A stretch of 64,000 bases of DNA from Candidatus Poribacteria bacterium. Lineage in GTDB: Bacteria; Poribacteria; WGA-4E; WGA-3G. The DNA is taken from contig JAJDTJ010000044.1 of NCBI GenBank assembly GCA_022827225.1, positions 62,001 to 126,000 of the forward strand, read 5' to 3'. Below the pieces are notes generated by a model, which was given only the letters and a program-made list of their open reading frames with translations, did no database searches and was not told the DNA's origin. Below, piece by piece: positions 43,741 through 52,254 of the stretch (position 1 is the stretch's first letter; every line of letters starts with the position of its first letter). Position numbers and translations under genes: made by a program.

Positions 43741-45798
43741 ATGAAGAAGATAGCCATTTTTATTTTCACACTGCTGCTGATTTCTATGTTGTCTTTGCCT
43801 ACCAGCTTTGCACAGGACTTTTCGCAATGGAACTTGCCCGATGGCGCAATAGCGCGACTCGGTAAAGGCAGCATAATTGATGTCGCATATTCACCGGAGG
43901 GTACACATTTCGCTGTGGCGAGTACTCTCGGAATTTGGCTTTACGAGGCACATACCTATAAAGCGGCTGCCTTATTGACCGGGTATACGTCGGTGTCGGA
44001 GATCTCCGCAGTTGTGTTTTCACCGGATGGAAAAACACTCGCAAGTGCAAGTTGGGATGGACCGGTTCGGTTATGGGATGTCTACACAGGACAACTCCGC
44101 CTTACGCTAACAGGTTATGAAAATAACATTAACGCGCTTGTCTTCTCACCGAATGGCAAAACACTTGCTATTGCGCATGCCAAAGAAATCCTGTTGTGGG
44201 ATACCGAAACCGGTCAACAACTTAACCCTCTCAGAGGACACACCGACTCGGTGAAAACTATCGCATTCATGCCAAATGGAAGAAGATTAGTGAGTGTGAG
44301 TTCAGATAGAACGATTCGAGTGTGGGATGTGTTGACGGGGCAACATAAGTCTATTCGTGGTGTGAAACTGAATAGCTATTGGGATGCTGTGTTTTCACCA
44401 GATGCGAAAACGCTTGCTGTCGCACACGCGAACAGTCAACGAATTGAATTGTGGGAGACAGACACAGGTCAATTCCTACAGACCATCAGAACTACGCAAC
44501 CGGTGGACACCATGGCATTTTCACCCGACGGACGAACACTTGCCTGTAGCAGCGGCACTTGGCAGGATCACTTAATTGAATTGTGGAACGTACAAACGGG
44601 CGAACTGCTCACAACTTTTACGGAGCATACATACTTTGTCGCCGCGTTAGCGTTCTCGCCGGATGGAAAAACGCTGATCAGTGGGAGTTGGAATGACACG
44701 ATCAAGGTGTGGAGCGTAGAAACAAGCGAGAGTCGTGTTACACTCCGAGGATACCTGGGTTGGGTTGGTGTCGTTGCGTTTTCACCGGATGGGCACACCC
44801 TCGCGAGCGGCAGTTCACCGCACAGAATTCAATTGTGGGATATGGATTCCCAACAATACAAAACCACACTTGAAGCTTATGCATTTGAAGTTTGGGGGCT
44901 TATATTCTCGCCGGATGGGCAGCTGCTTGTCAGTGGCAGTTCAGAAGAGGTGTTGATATGGGGTGCACACACCGGAGAACTCCACGCAAGGTATCAGAAT
45001 TGGTATGGAGCTATCGCGTTTTCACCGGACGGAGAGACACTCGCCAGTGGAAGATTTGATCGTACCATCAAGTTGTGGAATGTGAACACGATCCAAGACT
45101 GGCAGGCTGTCCAAAGCACTGCTGTCTTTGATGCACATCGCAGCGGCTATGATAGTTTAGCGTATTCTCCAGATGGGAAAATACTCGCCAGTGCAAGTAG
45201 AGAAGGTCCTGCGTATAGAAAAGGGACTATTTTGTTTTGGGATGTCTCTACTGCACAACTAAAAACAACTATCAATGCACATGAGGAACCCATTACCACC
45301 TTAGCATTTTCGCCAGATGGCAAAACACTCGCCAGTGGGAGTTGGGATGACACCATTCGATTATGGGATACAGAAACTAATATGCCCAGACAAATCCTTA
45401 GTGGACATACAGAGGGTGTAACTTCCGTTGCGTTTTCGTTGGACGGAGAAATACTTGCCAGCGCGGGAGGCGGCGGAACCGTCCGATTGTGGAACGCACA
45501 CACAGGTCAAAACCACACTATTTTCAACGGGCATAACGAGTATGAGGTGAATTCCGTTGCGTTTTCGCCAGATGGAAAAACGCTCGCCAGTGGTGGTGGA
45601 GATGGCACAGTTCTTTTGTGGCAAATTCAGTCTGAAGTGCCTGAAGATGTCAACGGTGATGGGAGGGTCAATATTGACGATTTAAAGTTTGTTGCTGCTC
45701 GTCTTGGACATGTCGGAGAAGGAGATGCAGCGGATGTTAACGATGATGGTGTTGTCAATATTCTTGACCTTGTTGCGATTGCAGGCGCAGTAGAGTGA
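43741..45798 (+). CDS. Secreted WD40 beta-propeller protein with C-terminal dockerin
   Basis: 685 residues: signal peptide (about 1-25), then about thirteen or fourteen WD40 units with the motif A-F-S-P-D-G-K-T-L-A-S-G-S-W-D and (I/V)-(R/K)-L-W-(D/N) at regular 40-residue spacing, enough for two propellers. At about 632-685 lies a type I dockerin with two calcium loops: D-V-N-G-D-G-R-V-N-I-D-D-L and D-V-N-D-D-G-V-V-N-I-L-D-L. Dockerins bind cohesins in cellulosome-like assemblies; no cohesin gene is in the window. The N-terminal L-P-D-G-A-I-A-R-L-G-K-G matches the short protein at 13659. TGA stop. Confidence 0.9.
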   Translation: MKKIAIFIFTLLLISMLSLPTSFAQDFSQWNLPDGAIARLGKGSIIDVAYSPEGTHFAVASTLGIWLYEAHTYKAAALLTGYTSVSEISAVVFSPDGKTLASASWDGPVRLWDVYTGQLRLTLTGYENNINALVFSPNGKTLAIAHAKEILLWDTETGQQLNPLRGHTDSVKTIAFMPNGRRLVSVSSDRTIRVWDVLTGQHKSIRGVKLNSYWDAVFSPDAKTLAVAHANSQRIELWETDTGQFLQTIRTTQPVDTMAFSPDGRTLACSSGTWQDHLIELWNVQTGELLTTFTEHTYFVAALAFSPDGKTLISGSWNDTIKVWSVETSESRVTLRGYLGWVGVVAFSPDGHTLASGSSPHRIQLWDMDSQQYKTTLEAYAFEVWGLIFSPDGQLLVSGSSEEVLIWGAHTGELHARYQNWYGAIAFSPDGETLASGRFDRTIKLWNVNTIQDWQAVQSTAVFDAHRSGYDSLAYSPDGKILASASREGPAYRKGTILFWDVSTAQLKTTINAHEEPITTLAFSPDGKTLASGSWDDTIRLWDTETNMPRQILSGHTEGVTSVAFSLDGEILASAGGGGTVRLWNAHTGQNHTIFNGHNEYEVNSVAFSPDGKTLASGGGDGTVLLWQIQSEVPEDVNGDGRVNIDDLKFVAARLGHVGEGDAADVNDDGVVNILDLVAIAGAVE

Positions 45799-45801
45799 AA
45801 T

Positions 45802-45838
45802 AAAAAAAAAGAGAGGCGCGCTCGGAAAGCACGCCTCT
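45802..45838 (-). terminator. Rho-independent terminator, minus strand
   Basis: Stem AGAGGCG/CGCCTCT (45812-45818 with 45832-45838) plus three inner pairs. Nine A on the + strand (45802-45810) give a U tract on the minus strand. It terminates the gene ending at 45864. Confidence 0.8.
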
Positions 45839-45863
45839 GAGAGGAAAAGTAAACAGCGAACTC

Positions 45864-46631
45864 CTATTCGTTGATGTAATCTGATCGTAGTTCAAATGTA
45901 TGCAGCACCCAGCTGTCGGCTTGGTTGTCAAGTTCAGCCTCAATCGCTTTTATCTCTTCCAGTTCCTCATAAGTATCAACATCCTCTTGGCTCGCAAACT
46001 CCAATACAACAAGCCGGTGTGGAGATTCACCATTATAGTTGTCGTAAGATGCTATCGCTTTCAGTTGCGATGGTTCGATAAGCATTGAAGAAACCGACGC
46101 GACCCACTCCAGATACGCTGCTTTCCCACCAAGCGGATAGTCAACAAAAATAATACCTCTAATTGGCCAATTTTCTGCTTCGGTTTTCGCGTAGTCAGAA
46201 CGCTCAATAAACGTGTGTGCGCTCACTTGCGTTGCGTGATTCGGAAGGTCTTCAAAAACGGCAGCGATCTCCGGACGATTCATATAGGTCATTGCATCAA
46301 CAAAACTGTCAAACACAAACTCAACAAACCGATGTGGTGTCGTCTCCTCAACATTGTCGTAAGATCTTATTCGATTCACCTCTGCCGGGGCTTGCAGTAT
46401 CGGTGCAACGGACGCAATCCATTCAAGGTACACATCCTTTGCTCCCTCTGGGTAATCAACTAACCAGACTAAACTCACTGGAATCTTTTCCACCTCAGTC
46501 ATAGTCTCATTCATGGTAGCATCAGCTGACGACATGGTATCTGTAACTATATCTTGTGCTCTTTCGCAACCCGCGAGTGCAACGAGCGCGATGAGAATTA
46601 TCATAAATAGATTTGCTAATCTCAAAATCAT
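45864..46631 (-). CDS. Lipoprotein with two tandem dimeric alpha/beta-barrel-like domains
   Basis: 255 residues with a lipobox (A-L-A-G-C, Cys about 21), then two repeats of about 95 residues. Repeat 1 has V-W-L-V-D-Y-P-E-G-A-K-D-V-Y-L-E-W-I-A-S-V and repeat 2 has I-I-F-V-D-Y-P-L-G-G-K-A-A-Y-L-E-W-V-A-S-V. Each ends with H-R-(F/L)-V-x-x-(V/L)-F and a helix, then H-T-F-(I/E)-x-R-S-D-Y. Such two-domain layouts occur in ABM/EthD-like ferredoxin folds, but catalytic residues are not evident. Function unknown. It is followed by its own terminator. Confidence 0.75.
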   Translation of the reverse strand: MILRLANLFMIILIALVALAGCERAQDIVTDTMSSADATMNETMTEVEKIPVSLVWLVDYPEGAKDVYLEWIASVAPILQAPAEVNRIRSYDNVEETTPHRFVEFVFDSFVDAMTYMNRPEIAAVFEDLPNHATQVSAHTFIERSDYAKTEAENWPIRGIIFVDYPLGGKAAYLEWVASVSSMLIEPSQLKAIASYDNYNGESPHRLVVLEFASQEDVDTYEELEEIKAIEAELDNQADSWVLHTFELRSDYINE

Positions 46632-46653
46632 TTTCGTCTCCTTTAAAAATAAT

Positions 46654-46773
46654 AGGACTTACGCATGATGCTTTTTTGTACCACAAACTTCCCAGTTTGT
46701 GACACAAGAACGCTATGTTTACCGAGAAATCTCATCTAACAGAACAGGCTGCAGTCAAAATTGCGTAAATCCT
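46654..46773. mobile_element. MITE-like 120-bp element, copy C
   Basis: Ends AGGACTTACGCA and TGCGTAAATCCT. Interior ACAAACT-TCCC-AGTTTGT hairpin and CCGAGAAATCTCATCTAACAG block identical in order to copy A (inverted). 120 bp. Confidence 0.78.
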
Positions 46774-46846
46774 GAATAAATGAATGAAGCGTAGGCATTT
46801 TCAATCCTCGCATATTATTAGATATAACTCTTTTTTTTCATCCTAG

Positions 46847-47389
46847 TTACGACTCCCAGATCGGTTCTGGAGCCTGTGCACGGTAGTTTACCGTCCGAGC
46901 GAGAACGAACAGAAGATCCGAAAGCCTGTTCAAACTCCGGATTATTTCTGGATTAATTTCCGTTTCGTTTGTAAGTTGAACGACCCGGCGTTCGCTTCGG
47001 CGGCAGACGACGCGCGCAATATGTAAAATAGCACCGGCAGCGCAGCCACCCGGAAGAATAAAGTTCGTCAGTGGCGGAAGTTCCTCTGAAAGTGTGTCTA
47101 TCGCGGTTTCCATCACTGTTGTGAAATCCGCCGGTATGCGGAATTCAGCGGCTTTCGTGTGTGTCGCAGGCGTTGCCAAATCCGCTCCGACCGCGAAGAG
47201 GTGATTTTGGATTCGCGCCATCAAATCACAGAGGTCCGTATCGTCAATAAGCACCTGTGCGTAACCGATGTAAGCGTTCAGTTCATCGACAGTCCCGATC
47301 GCTTCAATCCGCTGCGCATCTTTTCCGATCCTCGTCCCACCGTATAGCGCAGTTTCCCCAGCATCACCAAATTTAGTGTAGATTTTCAT
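46847..47389 (-). CDS. pduO: PduO-type ATP:cob(I)alamin adenosyltransferase
   Basis: 180 residues. It starts Y-T-K-F-G-D-A-G-E-T-A-L-Y-G-G and includes V-D-E-L-N-A-Y-I-G, F-I-L-P-G-G-C-A-A-G-A-I-L-H-I-A-R, C-R-R-S-E-R-R and L-N-R-L-S-D-L-L-F-V-L-A-R, the conserved ATP and cobalamin sites of the PduO/MMAB group. It transfers adenosyl from ATP to reduced cobalamin to make coenzyme B12. Divergent from the fuconate dehydratase gene with only 44 bp between start codons, so promoters must overlap there. No B12 riboswitch could be seen. Confidence 0.92.
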   Translation of the reverse strand: MKIYTKFGDAGETALYGGTRIGKDAQRIEAIGTVDELNAYIGYAQVLIDDTDLCDLMARIQNHLFAVGADLATPATHTKAAEFRIPADFTTVMETAIDTLSEELPPLTNFILPGGCAAGAILHIARVVCRRSERRVVQLTNETEINPEIIRSLNRLSDLLFVLARTVNYRAQAPEPIWES

Positions 47390-47433
47390 ATCAATCTATT
47401 ATATACTTTCTCGAAAAAGGAGTCAAGCAAAGC

Positions 47434-48807
47434 ATGAAAATTTCAGGACAATCTATAGCAAGTTTGGGAAACCTACAAGCTACGCCAAAAATTAAAAAAA
47501 TTGACGTTATGGATCTGCGAGTCCCTACATCGGATACGCTACTCGGTTCGGATCCGTTCCATAAGAAACCCAACTATTCCGCAGTGCTAACAACGATAGA
47601 AACAGATACTGGGCATCTCGGTATTTCAGTTGCCTTCACTGCTGGTGCCGGAAACGATTGGATCGCCTACGGTGTTGAAGACCTCGCACAACTTGTGGTT
47701 GGGATGGAGATGGCTACTTTCGTTGAGGATCCGGGCGGATTCCACAAACTGCTCGTAGACCATCACCAGTTACGCTGGCTTGCAGACGGCGTGAATCGGA
47801 TGGCAATCGGGAGCATTGTCAATGCAATGTGGGATGTTTGGGCAAAACTGGTGGATAAACCGCTCTGGAAACTTCTTGCCGATTTGCCACCAGAGAAGAT
47901 TGTACAGTGTATTGATTGGCGATACCTACGCGATGCACTGACACCTGACGAAGCAGCCGAGATACTTAGCAAACATTGGGATAGCCGAGAAACCCGTGAA
48001 CAGAAACTCCGTCAACAGGGACCGAAAGCGTATTCCACCGCAGGGTGGCTCGGTTTGACAGATGAACAGATTATTGAGACGGTGAACCAAGTGAAAGCGG
48101 CAGGACTCGACTGCTTCAAGATGAAGGTCGGACAGGATCTCGACTTTGATAAGAAACGGCTCGCTTTCATACGCGAGGCGATCGGGCCAGATGCGCTTTT
48201 GATGTTAGACGCAAATCAAGTCTGGGGTGTCGATGAAGCCATCGCCTATATGGAAGAATTAGCAGCGTTCAAACCGACGTGGATTGAAGAGCCGACAGCG
48301 CGCGATGATGTCCTCGGCTTTGTAAAAATATCGCGTGCCTTGGAGAAGTACGGTATCGGTGTTGCCACGGGGGAACAAGTGCCATCCCCAGTTATTTTCA
48401 AGCAGTTGATTACAAGCGGCGCAATTCAATATTGCCAAATAGACGCGACACGGCTCGGCGGTGTTAACGATGTACTCGGAGTCATCCTAATGGCAGCGAA
48501 ATATGATATACCCATCTGTCCGCACGGCGGCGGCATCGGATTATGTAACATGATTCAACACTACGCAATATGGGATCAAATCTGTGTCGCTGCACACTCC
48601 GATACCCAGGTGGTTGAATACCTCAACTTCCTACAAGAAGAGGTTTTCCTACACCCGATCCAAGTTCGTGACGGTGCCTATGTTACACCGACGGTACCGG
48701 GTTGGGGACTTGAGATGTACCCAGACTTCGTCGAAAAGCATATCTATCCGACAGGTTCCGTCTGGCAAGGCAGAGAGGCATCTGGTAGTATAACGTTCTT
48801 GGCTTAA
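47434..48807 (+). CDS. L-fuconate dehydratase (enolase superfamily)
   Basis: 457 residues. Enolase-superfamily capping domain to about 170, then the barrel: S-T-A-G-W-L-G, F-K-M-K-V-G (the K-x-K general base), L-M-L-D-A-N-Q-V-W (metal Asp), W-I-E-E-P-T (metal Glu), A-T-G-E-Q (metal Glu) and C-P-H-G-G-G (general His). The S-T-A-G-W-L-G and D-A-N-Q-x-W contexts are typical of FucD/ENOSF1, which converts L-fuconate to 2-keto-3-deoxy-L-fuconate. Substrate assignment is by motif and not proven. ATG 9 bases after AAGGAG. A candidate downstream enzyme, an HpcH-type aldolase, lies at 49257. Confidence 0.87.
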   Translation: MKISGQSIASLGNLQATPKIKKIDVMDLRVPTSDTLLGSDPFHKKPNYSAVLTTIETDTGHLGISVAFTAGAGNDWIAYGVEDLAQLVVGMEMATFVEDPGGFHKLLVDHHQLRWLADGVNRMAIGSIVNAMWDVWAKLVDKPLWKLLADLPPEKIVQCIDWRYLRDALTPDEAAEILSKHWDSRETREQKLRQQGPKAYSTAGWLGLTDEQIIETVNQVKAAGLDCFKMKVGQDLDFDKKRLAFIREAIGPDALLMLDANQVWGVDEAIAYMEELAAFKPTWIEEPTARDDVLGFVKISRALEKYGIGVATGEQVPSPVIFKQLITSGAIQYCQIDATRLGGVNDVLGVILMAAKYDIPICPHGGGIGLCNMIQHYAIWDQICVAAHSDTQVVEYLNFLQEEVFLHPIQVRDGAYVTPTVPGWGLEMYPDFVEKHIYPTGSVWQGREASGSITFLA

Positions 48808-48894
48808 TTATCTAAACAATTCGACCCATAGGTTCGCTTGACAAGCGTTCTGTCATTCTGAAACCACGCCTATGAAATTATCGAAGGAACTTTA

Positions 48895-49221
48895 TTAACT
48901 TTCATTTTGCGAATTGGTCTGATCCGCCTGATCTTGTTGACGATTCAATCGCGTTTTAATATCTGTTAATGTATCGTTAATGGAGAATAGGATTATCAAT
49001 ACCTCACAAGAGATACGTAGGGTAATTGGGCCAAAAATCAGAAAAGTAACCCCCCAAAAGATCAGCTGCACACCGAGGTAGGAAAGGGGACCAGAGGGAC
49101 CGAAAATTCCACTCAAGATAAAAAATATACCAACAATAATACACAAAAAGACTCCAATTCCAAATAGTATTGGGATAATAATCGGCGTAATCATTTTCTT
49201 GAAATTCCAAAAGTCTTTCAT
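48895..49221 (-). CDS. Small membrane protein, DUF4282-like
   Basis: 108 residues with two long membrane helices (about 12-40 and 45-75) and an ending R-I-S-C-E-V-L-I-I-L-F-S-I-N-D-T-L-T-D-I-K, which matches the R-x-x-x-E-x-x-x-x-x-F-x-I-x-(E/D)-x-L-x-x-I pattern of DUF4282 family proteins. Charged, Gln-rich tail. Function unknown. ATG with AGGAGATTC upstream. Confidence 0.7.
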   Translation of the reverse strand: MKDFWNFKKMITPIIIPILFGIGVFLCIIVGIFFILSGIFGPSGPLSYLGVQLIFWGVTFLIFGPITLRISCEVLIILFSINDTLTDIKTRLNRQQDQADQTNSQNES

Positions 49222-49256
49222 GTGAATCTCCTCTGTTTAATTCGTCAAGCGCTCAG

Positions 49257-50012
49257 TCAGTTCTTCGCACCTTCTGCACGTTCTTTAAATGCCGCTGCAC
49301 CGGACGTAATCCATCCGCCGACCCCTGTCATTAAGAACCGCACACCTGCCTTGACATATTTTTCAACCATGGCATCGAGCGTCAAAGTACCGGCAACGCG
49401 TCCCGCTGCTTGGATACGTGCGAGCGCAGCATCAATTGTGCTCTGAACATCTGGGTGCGCCAAGTTCCCGATATGCCCCATAGAAGTCGCTAAATCTGAC
49501 GGTGCCACGAAAAACACGTCGATATGATCGACGGTAAGAATCTCATCGAGATTGTTGATAGCGATAATATCTTCGATGAGCACGATGACAAGGGTCTGTG
49601 AATTCGCCACGTCAAAATAGTTGTCCACACCGTAGCCTTGACGGCTGGTATACATGCCACGGTGGCCAATCGGTGCGAACTTTGTGCCATCCACGACATT
49701 TTGCGCCTCCGCTTTCGTGTTGACATGCGGAACAGCGATCCCCATCGAACCACAATCAATTGTGCGGTAGATAAGTGCCTGATCGTTGCGGTTAACGCGT
49801 GTAATAGAAGTCATACCCCAAAGGTCGCATGCCCGTGTCAGATCACCGATTCTCGATGCATCGACAGCCCCGTGTTCGCCTTCCAACCATACCCCGTCGA
49901 ATCCGTTAGGACCGAAGATATCTATATCATCGGCATTCGTCAACCCTGATATAACGTACGCGAGATCGCCAGCTGCCAATTTCTCTTTAACTCGGTTTGG
50001 TCTTATTTCCAT
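49257..50012 (-). CDS. HpcH/HpaI family class II aldolase
   Basis: 251 residues, the usual length. It has L-E-G-E-H-G-A near 43-49, T-R-V-N-R-N-D, a G-x-x-V-P-H-V-N segment, the metal Glu in L-I-E-D and the Asp in F-V-A-P-S-D-L-A. Homologues cleave 2-keto-3-deoxy sugar acids (KDR aldolase) or 4-hydroxy-2-oxo diacids to pyruvate and an aldehyde. Given L-fuconate dehydratase 450 bp away on the other strand, cleavage of 2-keto-3-deoxy-L-fuconate is an attractive inference. ATG with AGGAG upstream. Confidence 0.87.
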   Translation of the reverse strand: MEIRPNRVKEKLAAGDLAYVISGLTNADDIDIFGPNGFDGVWLEGEHGAVDASRIGDLTRACDLWGMTSITRVNRNDQALIYRTIDCGSMGIAVPHVNTKAEAQNVVDGTKFAPIGHRGMYTSRQGYGVDNYFDVANSQTLVIVLIEDIIAINNLDEILTVDHIDVFFVAPSDLATSMGHIGNLAHPDVQSTIDAALARIQAAGRVAGTLTLDAMVEKYVKAGVRFLMTGVGGWITSGAAAFKERAEGAKN

Positions 50013-50071
50013 AGAATTCTCCTATTAGATTATTTAGATGTAAGCATATCAGGAACTTTGAAAATTGTCTA

Positions 50072-50109
50072 TAAAAAAGTGAAGTGCGTACTTGGAAAGC
50101 ACGCACTTC
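50072..50109 (-). terminator. Rho-independent terminator, minus strand
   Basis: Eight-pair stem GAAGTGCG/CGCACTTC (50081-50088 with 50102-50109) with a T tract on the minus strand from ATAAAAAAG. It follows the gene ending at 50186. The loop region GGAAAGCA repeats that of the terminator at 45802. Confidence 0.75.
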
Positions 50110-50185
50110 GCATACAGATTCACCGTAGTATTTGTCCGACTATGAATCCGCATGTCAATACAATTTCAAAAATAGGCACCATTGC

Positions 50186-50614
50186 CTATTCACTGGCACG
50201 TAGCAGATGGATACCCATCGCGATATTCAACGCTGGGAATATCGCATCAAAGAGGATCCATACTAAACTGCGGGTGTCCATACTAACAGCAGTGAAGTCC
50301 GATCCGATACCCAGGATGCCGAACCAGTTCCAGAAGAAAATTATGGCTGTGAAAATGAACCCGTAGAATAGCGTGTTCGCCGCGATGAATTCTTGGACGC
50401 TTGAATCCTCGCCGACGCTACGCATACGCATGTAACCGAATATCAACGCCAGAATTATCGAAATAGCAGAGAGCCAGTTGATGATGTCCCACGCGGAACT
50501 GTACGGACTCTCATCAGTGGAAGTATGGTAAACCGGCTCTATGATTGTTTGGATAGCGACTATCGCCGCAACGACGATAAGCACAACCCCTATAAGTCGT
50601 TTGAGACCTTGCAT
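50186..50614 (-). CDS. Four-helix membrane protein, unknown
   Basis: 142 residues with about four hydrophobic helices (6-25, 45-62, 80-102, 112-135). Between the first two is a short exported loop with S-T-D-E-S-P-Y-S-S-A-W. No family motif recognised. Transcribed alone with its own terminator. ATG preceded by AAGGAG. Confidence 0.7.
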   Translation of the reverse strand: MQGLKRLIGVVLIVVAAIVAIQTIIEPVYHTSTDESPYSSAWDIINWLSAISIILALIFGYMRMRSVGEDSSVQEFIAANTLFYGFIFTAIIFFWNWFGILGIGSDFTAVSMDTRSLVWILFDAIFPALNIAMGIHLLRASE

Positions 50615-50865
50615 GAAATTTCTCCTTTTCCCATATCGGGTCCAGTTAAATCCTATCCGAAAACGAAATTTCAGACAGGATTACTAATGGATGAAGTTTG
50701 AGGTTTTTAACCCCTCGTTAACGAAACAAGAAATTACCTTCACTTCTCAAAACGGAAAAATTTGCTACATTCTCCCGCAGTATATATTTTTCAACATAAA
50801 AAGTCAAGTTTTTTGACAAAAAAGTATAGTCCGGTTCCTAAAGCTCAGATCAGGCAATTATCCTG

Positions 50866-51774
50866 TTAAGAGAAAATAAATGCTCTAATTTTTGCAGCGT
50901 ATGCCTCAAAATCGCGTGCAGCGAGAGATTTGAGGTTGTCTGCCTGCGTAAGGGTATCTATCTCCCAACGATCGATTTCTGGATTGACACGTAAATAATT
51001 GCCCTTTAGCAACAGTTTCGTTGCATGTGCGGATGCTTGGGCTTGCAATGTCATCACATAGGAGGTTAATTTCGCCCCGCCCCATCCGGTGAAAAATCCC
51101 CAACCCCGTCTCTGCTGATACATGTTCACCGAATGTCCTGTACCGATAGAGAGCATTCGAATCTCTTGTGGGGCTTTTCTAAACACTGAGAGCGCCTCTG
51201 TGGCGGCAATTGCGGAAGGATTGTTTGCCCATAAGCAGCCATCTGCTAACAAGAGGTTGTCAATAGACTTTGGGGCAAAAAATGTGGGGGCAGCACAAGA
51301 GGCGAGGATAGCATCTCGTAAACAGACCCCTTCATTTGTAGGAGTGATCTCCGAATCGCGACTTCCATAATTGGACCTAAAAATGTGAACTTCACTTTTA
51401 GTGATCTCCGAACTCGTTATCATCAAAGGTGTCTCTATGTTGCCGAGAGGCGTTGCCGGAATATGCTTGGCGATGACTCGGGCGAGTTGTTCGCTTGGAT
51501 ATTTACTCAGGAACAACGGAATGCGATACCATCTTCTTCGGAAGATGTGTGGTGTCTCCGTTTCAAAGAGTTCAACGATATCTTGCATCGGGATGTCGGA
51601 GACAGCAGCACCGGCGATAATCGCACCTGTGCTTGTTCCAACGATGAGATCGAAACAGGTTTTGATCCGGGTCTCAAAGGCATGTTCAATTTTGGCGAGA
51701 AGTTGCGCGGTGTACATGCCGCGGGTGCCACCACCATCTAACGCGAGGATATGAAAGGTGTCCGTGTTATCCAT
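50866..51774 (-). CDS. Patatin-like phospholipase
   Basis: 302 residues. Oxyanion-hole motif G-G-G-T-R-G (14-19), nucleophile elbow G-T-S-T-G with Ser48, and catalytic dyad Asp in A-D-G-C-L-W-A-N-N-P near 178, all intact. The fold ends with an S-I-G-T-G segment. Patatins deacylate membrane lipids. The D-G-G-G-T-R-G-M-Y-T and L-L-A-D-G-C-L-W-A-N-N-P patterns resemble the CapV/FabD-like group, which includes CBASS effectors, but no nucleotide cyclase is nearby. It is three bases downstream of a PD-(D/E)XK-like gene and so probably cotranscribed with it. Confidence 0.9.
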   Translation of the reverse strand: MDNTDTFHILALDGGGTRGMYTAQLLAKIEHAFETRIKTCFDLIVGTSTGAIIAGAAVSDIPMQDIVELFETETPHIFRRRWYRIPLFLSKYPSEQLARVIAKHIPATPLGNIETPLMITSSEITKSEVHIFRSNYGSRDSEITPTNEGVCLRDAILASCAAPTFFAPKSIDNLLLADGCLWANNPSAIAATEALSVFRKAPQEIRMLSIGTGHSVNMYQQRRGWGFFTGWGGAKLTSYVMTLQAQASAHATKLLLKGNYLRVNPEIDRWEIDTLTQADNLKSLAARDFEAYAAKIRAFIFS

Positions 51775-51777
51775 GGG

Positions 51778-52254
51778 TTATTTGTCTGTCAGTTGTTCGT
51801 ACGTATCTGTAACGACGGTGAATTTCGGGGCGTAAGGCGAATCTGCAATTTGGAAGACCTCAATCTCTATACCGAAAAACTGGAGAGCAGCAGATGTATT
51901 TCTGTTCAACCAATTGAGAACATCGCGGTGTTCAGGACAGAACTTTTCTGCAATCCAGATGATGGTGGCGGCATCCAGGCCCGCTGCATAAGTAAGGACT
52001 TTGCATAAGTGAAGATGATTGGATTTTTCAAGTTGATTTTCGATAATCACGCGTGAGTTGTCCACCCGGTTACAACATACAATGTCGGCTCTAAAGTCTC
52101 CGACACGTTTTTCGGTCGTTTCAATTTCCAAATCCATATCCAGAGCTTCCGCAAGGAAAACAAGGTTCTCTTCCAGCCAAGGTGTGAAATTCCGTGCTTC
52201 GTGGGGCCAAATATCGCGCAACTGAACGCGACGAAAACGATTGAATTCAGGCAT
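51778..52254 (-). CDS. PD-(D/E)XK-like small protein (DUF4268-associated type)
   Basis: 158 residues. It has L-R-D-I-W-P-H-E-A-R-N-F-T-P-W-L, then V-G-D-F-R-A-D-I-V-C (Asp) and V-I-I-E-N-Q-L-E-K-S-N-H (Glu, Gln) followed by helical Y-A-A-G-L-D-A. This matches the N-terminal nuclease-like half of DUF4268/restriction-endonuclease-like proteins, with E-x-Q in place of E-x-K. No further domain follows, so it is the short form. It lies between the patatin (3 bp gap) and the TPR gene (8-base overlap); function unknown. Confidence 0.65.
   Translation of the reverse strand: MPEFNRFRRVQLRDIWPHEARNFTPWLEENLVFLAEALDMDLEIETTEKRVGDFRADIVCCNRVDNSRVIIENQLEKSNHLHLCKVLTYAAGLDAATIIWIAEKFCPEHRDVLNWLNRNTSAALQFFGIEIEVFQIADSPYAPKFTVVTDTYEQLTDK

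Noticed and set aside
50866..51774. Patatin as a CBASS effector
   Set aside because: No nucleotidyltransferase (cyclase) or CapW/Cap2/Cap3-type genes in the neighbourhood.
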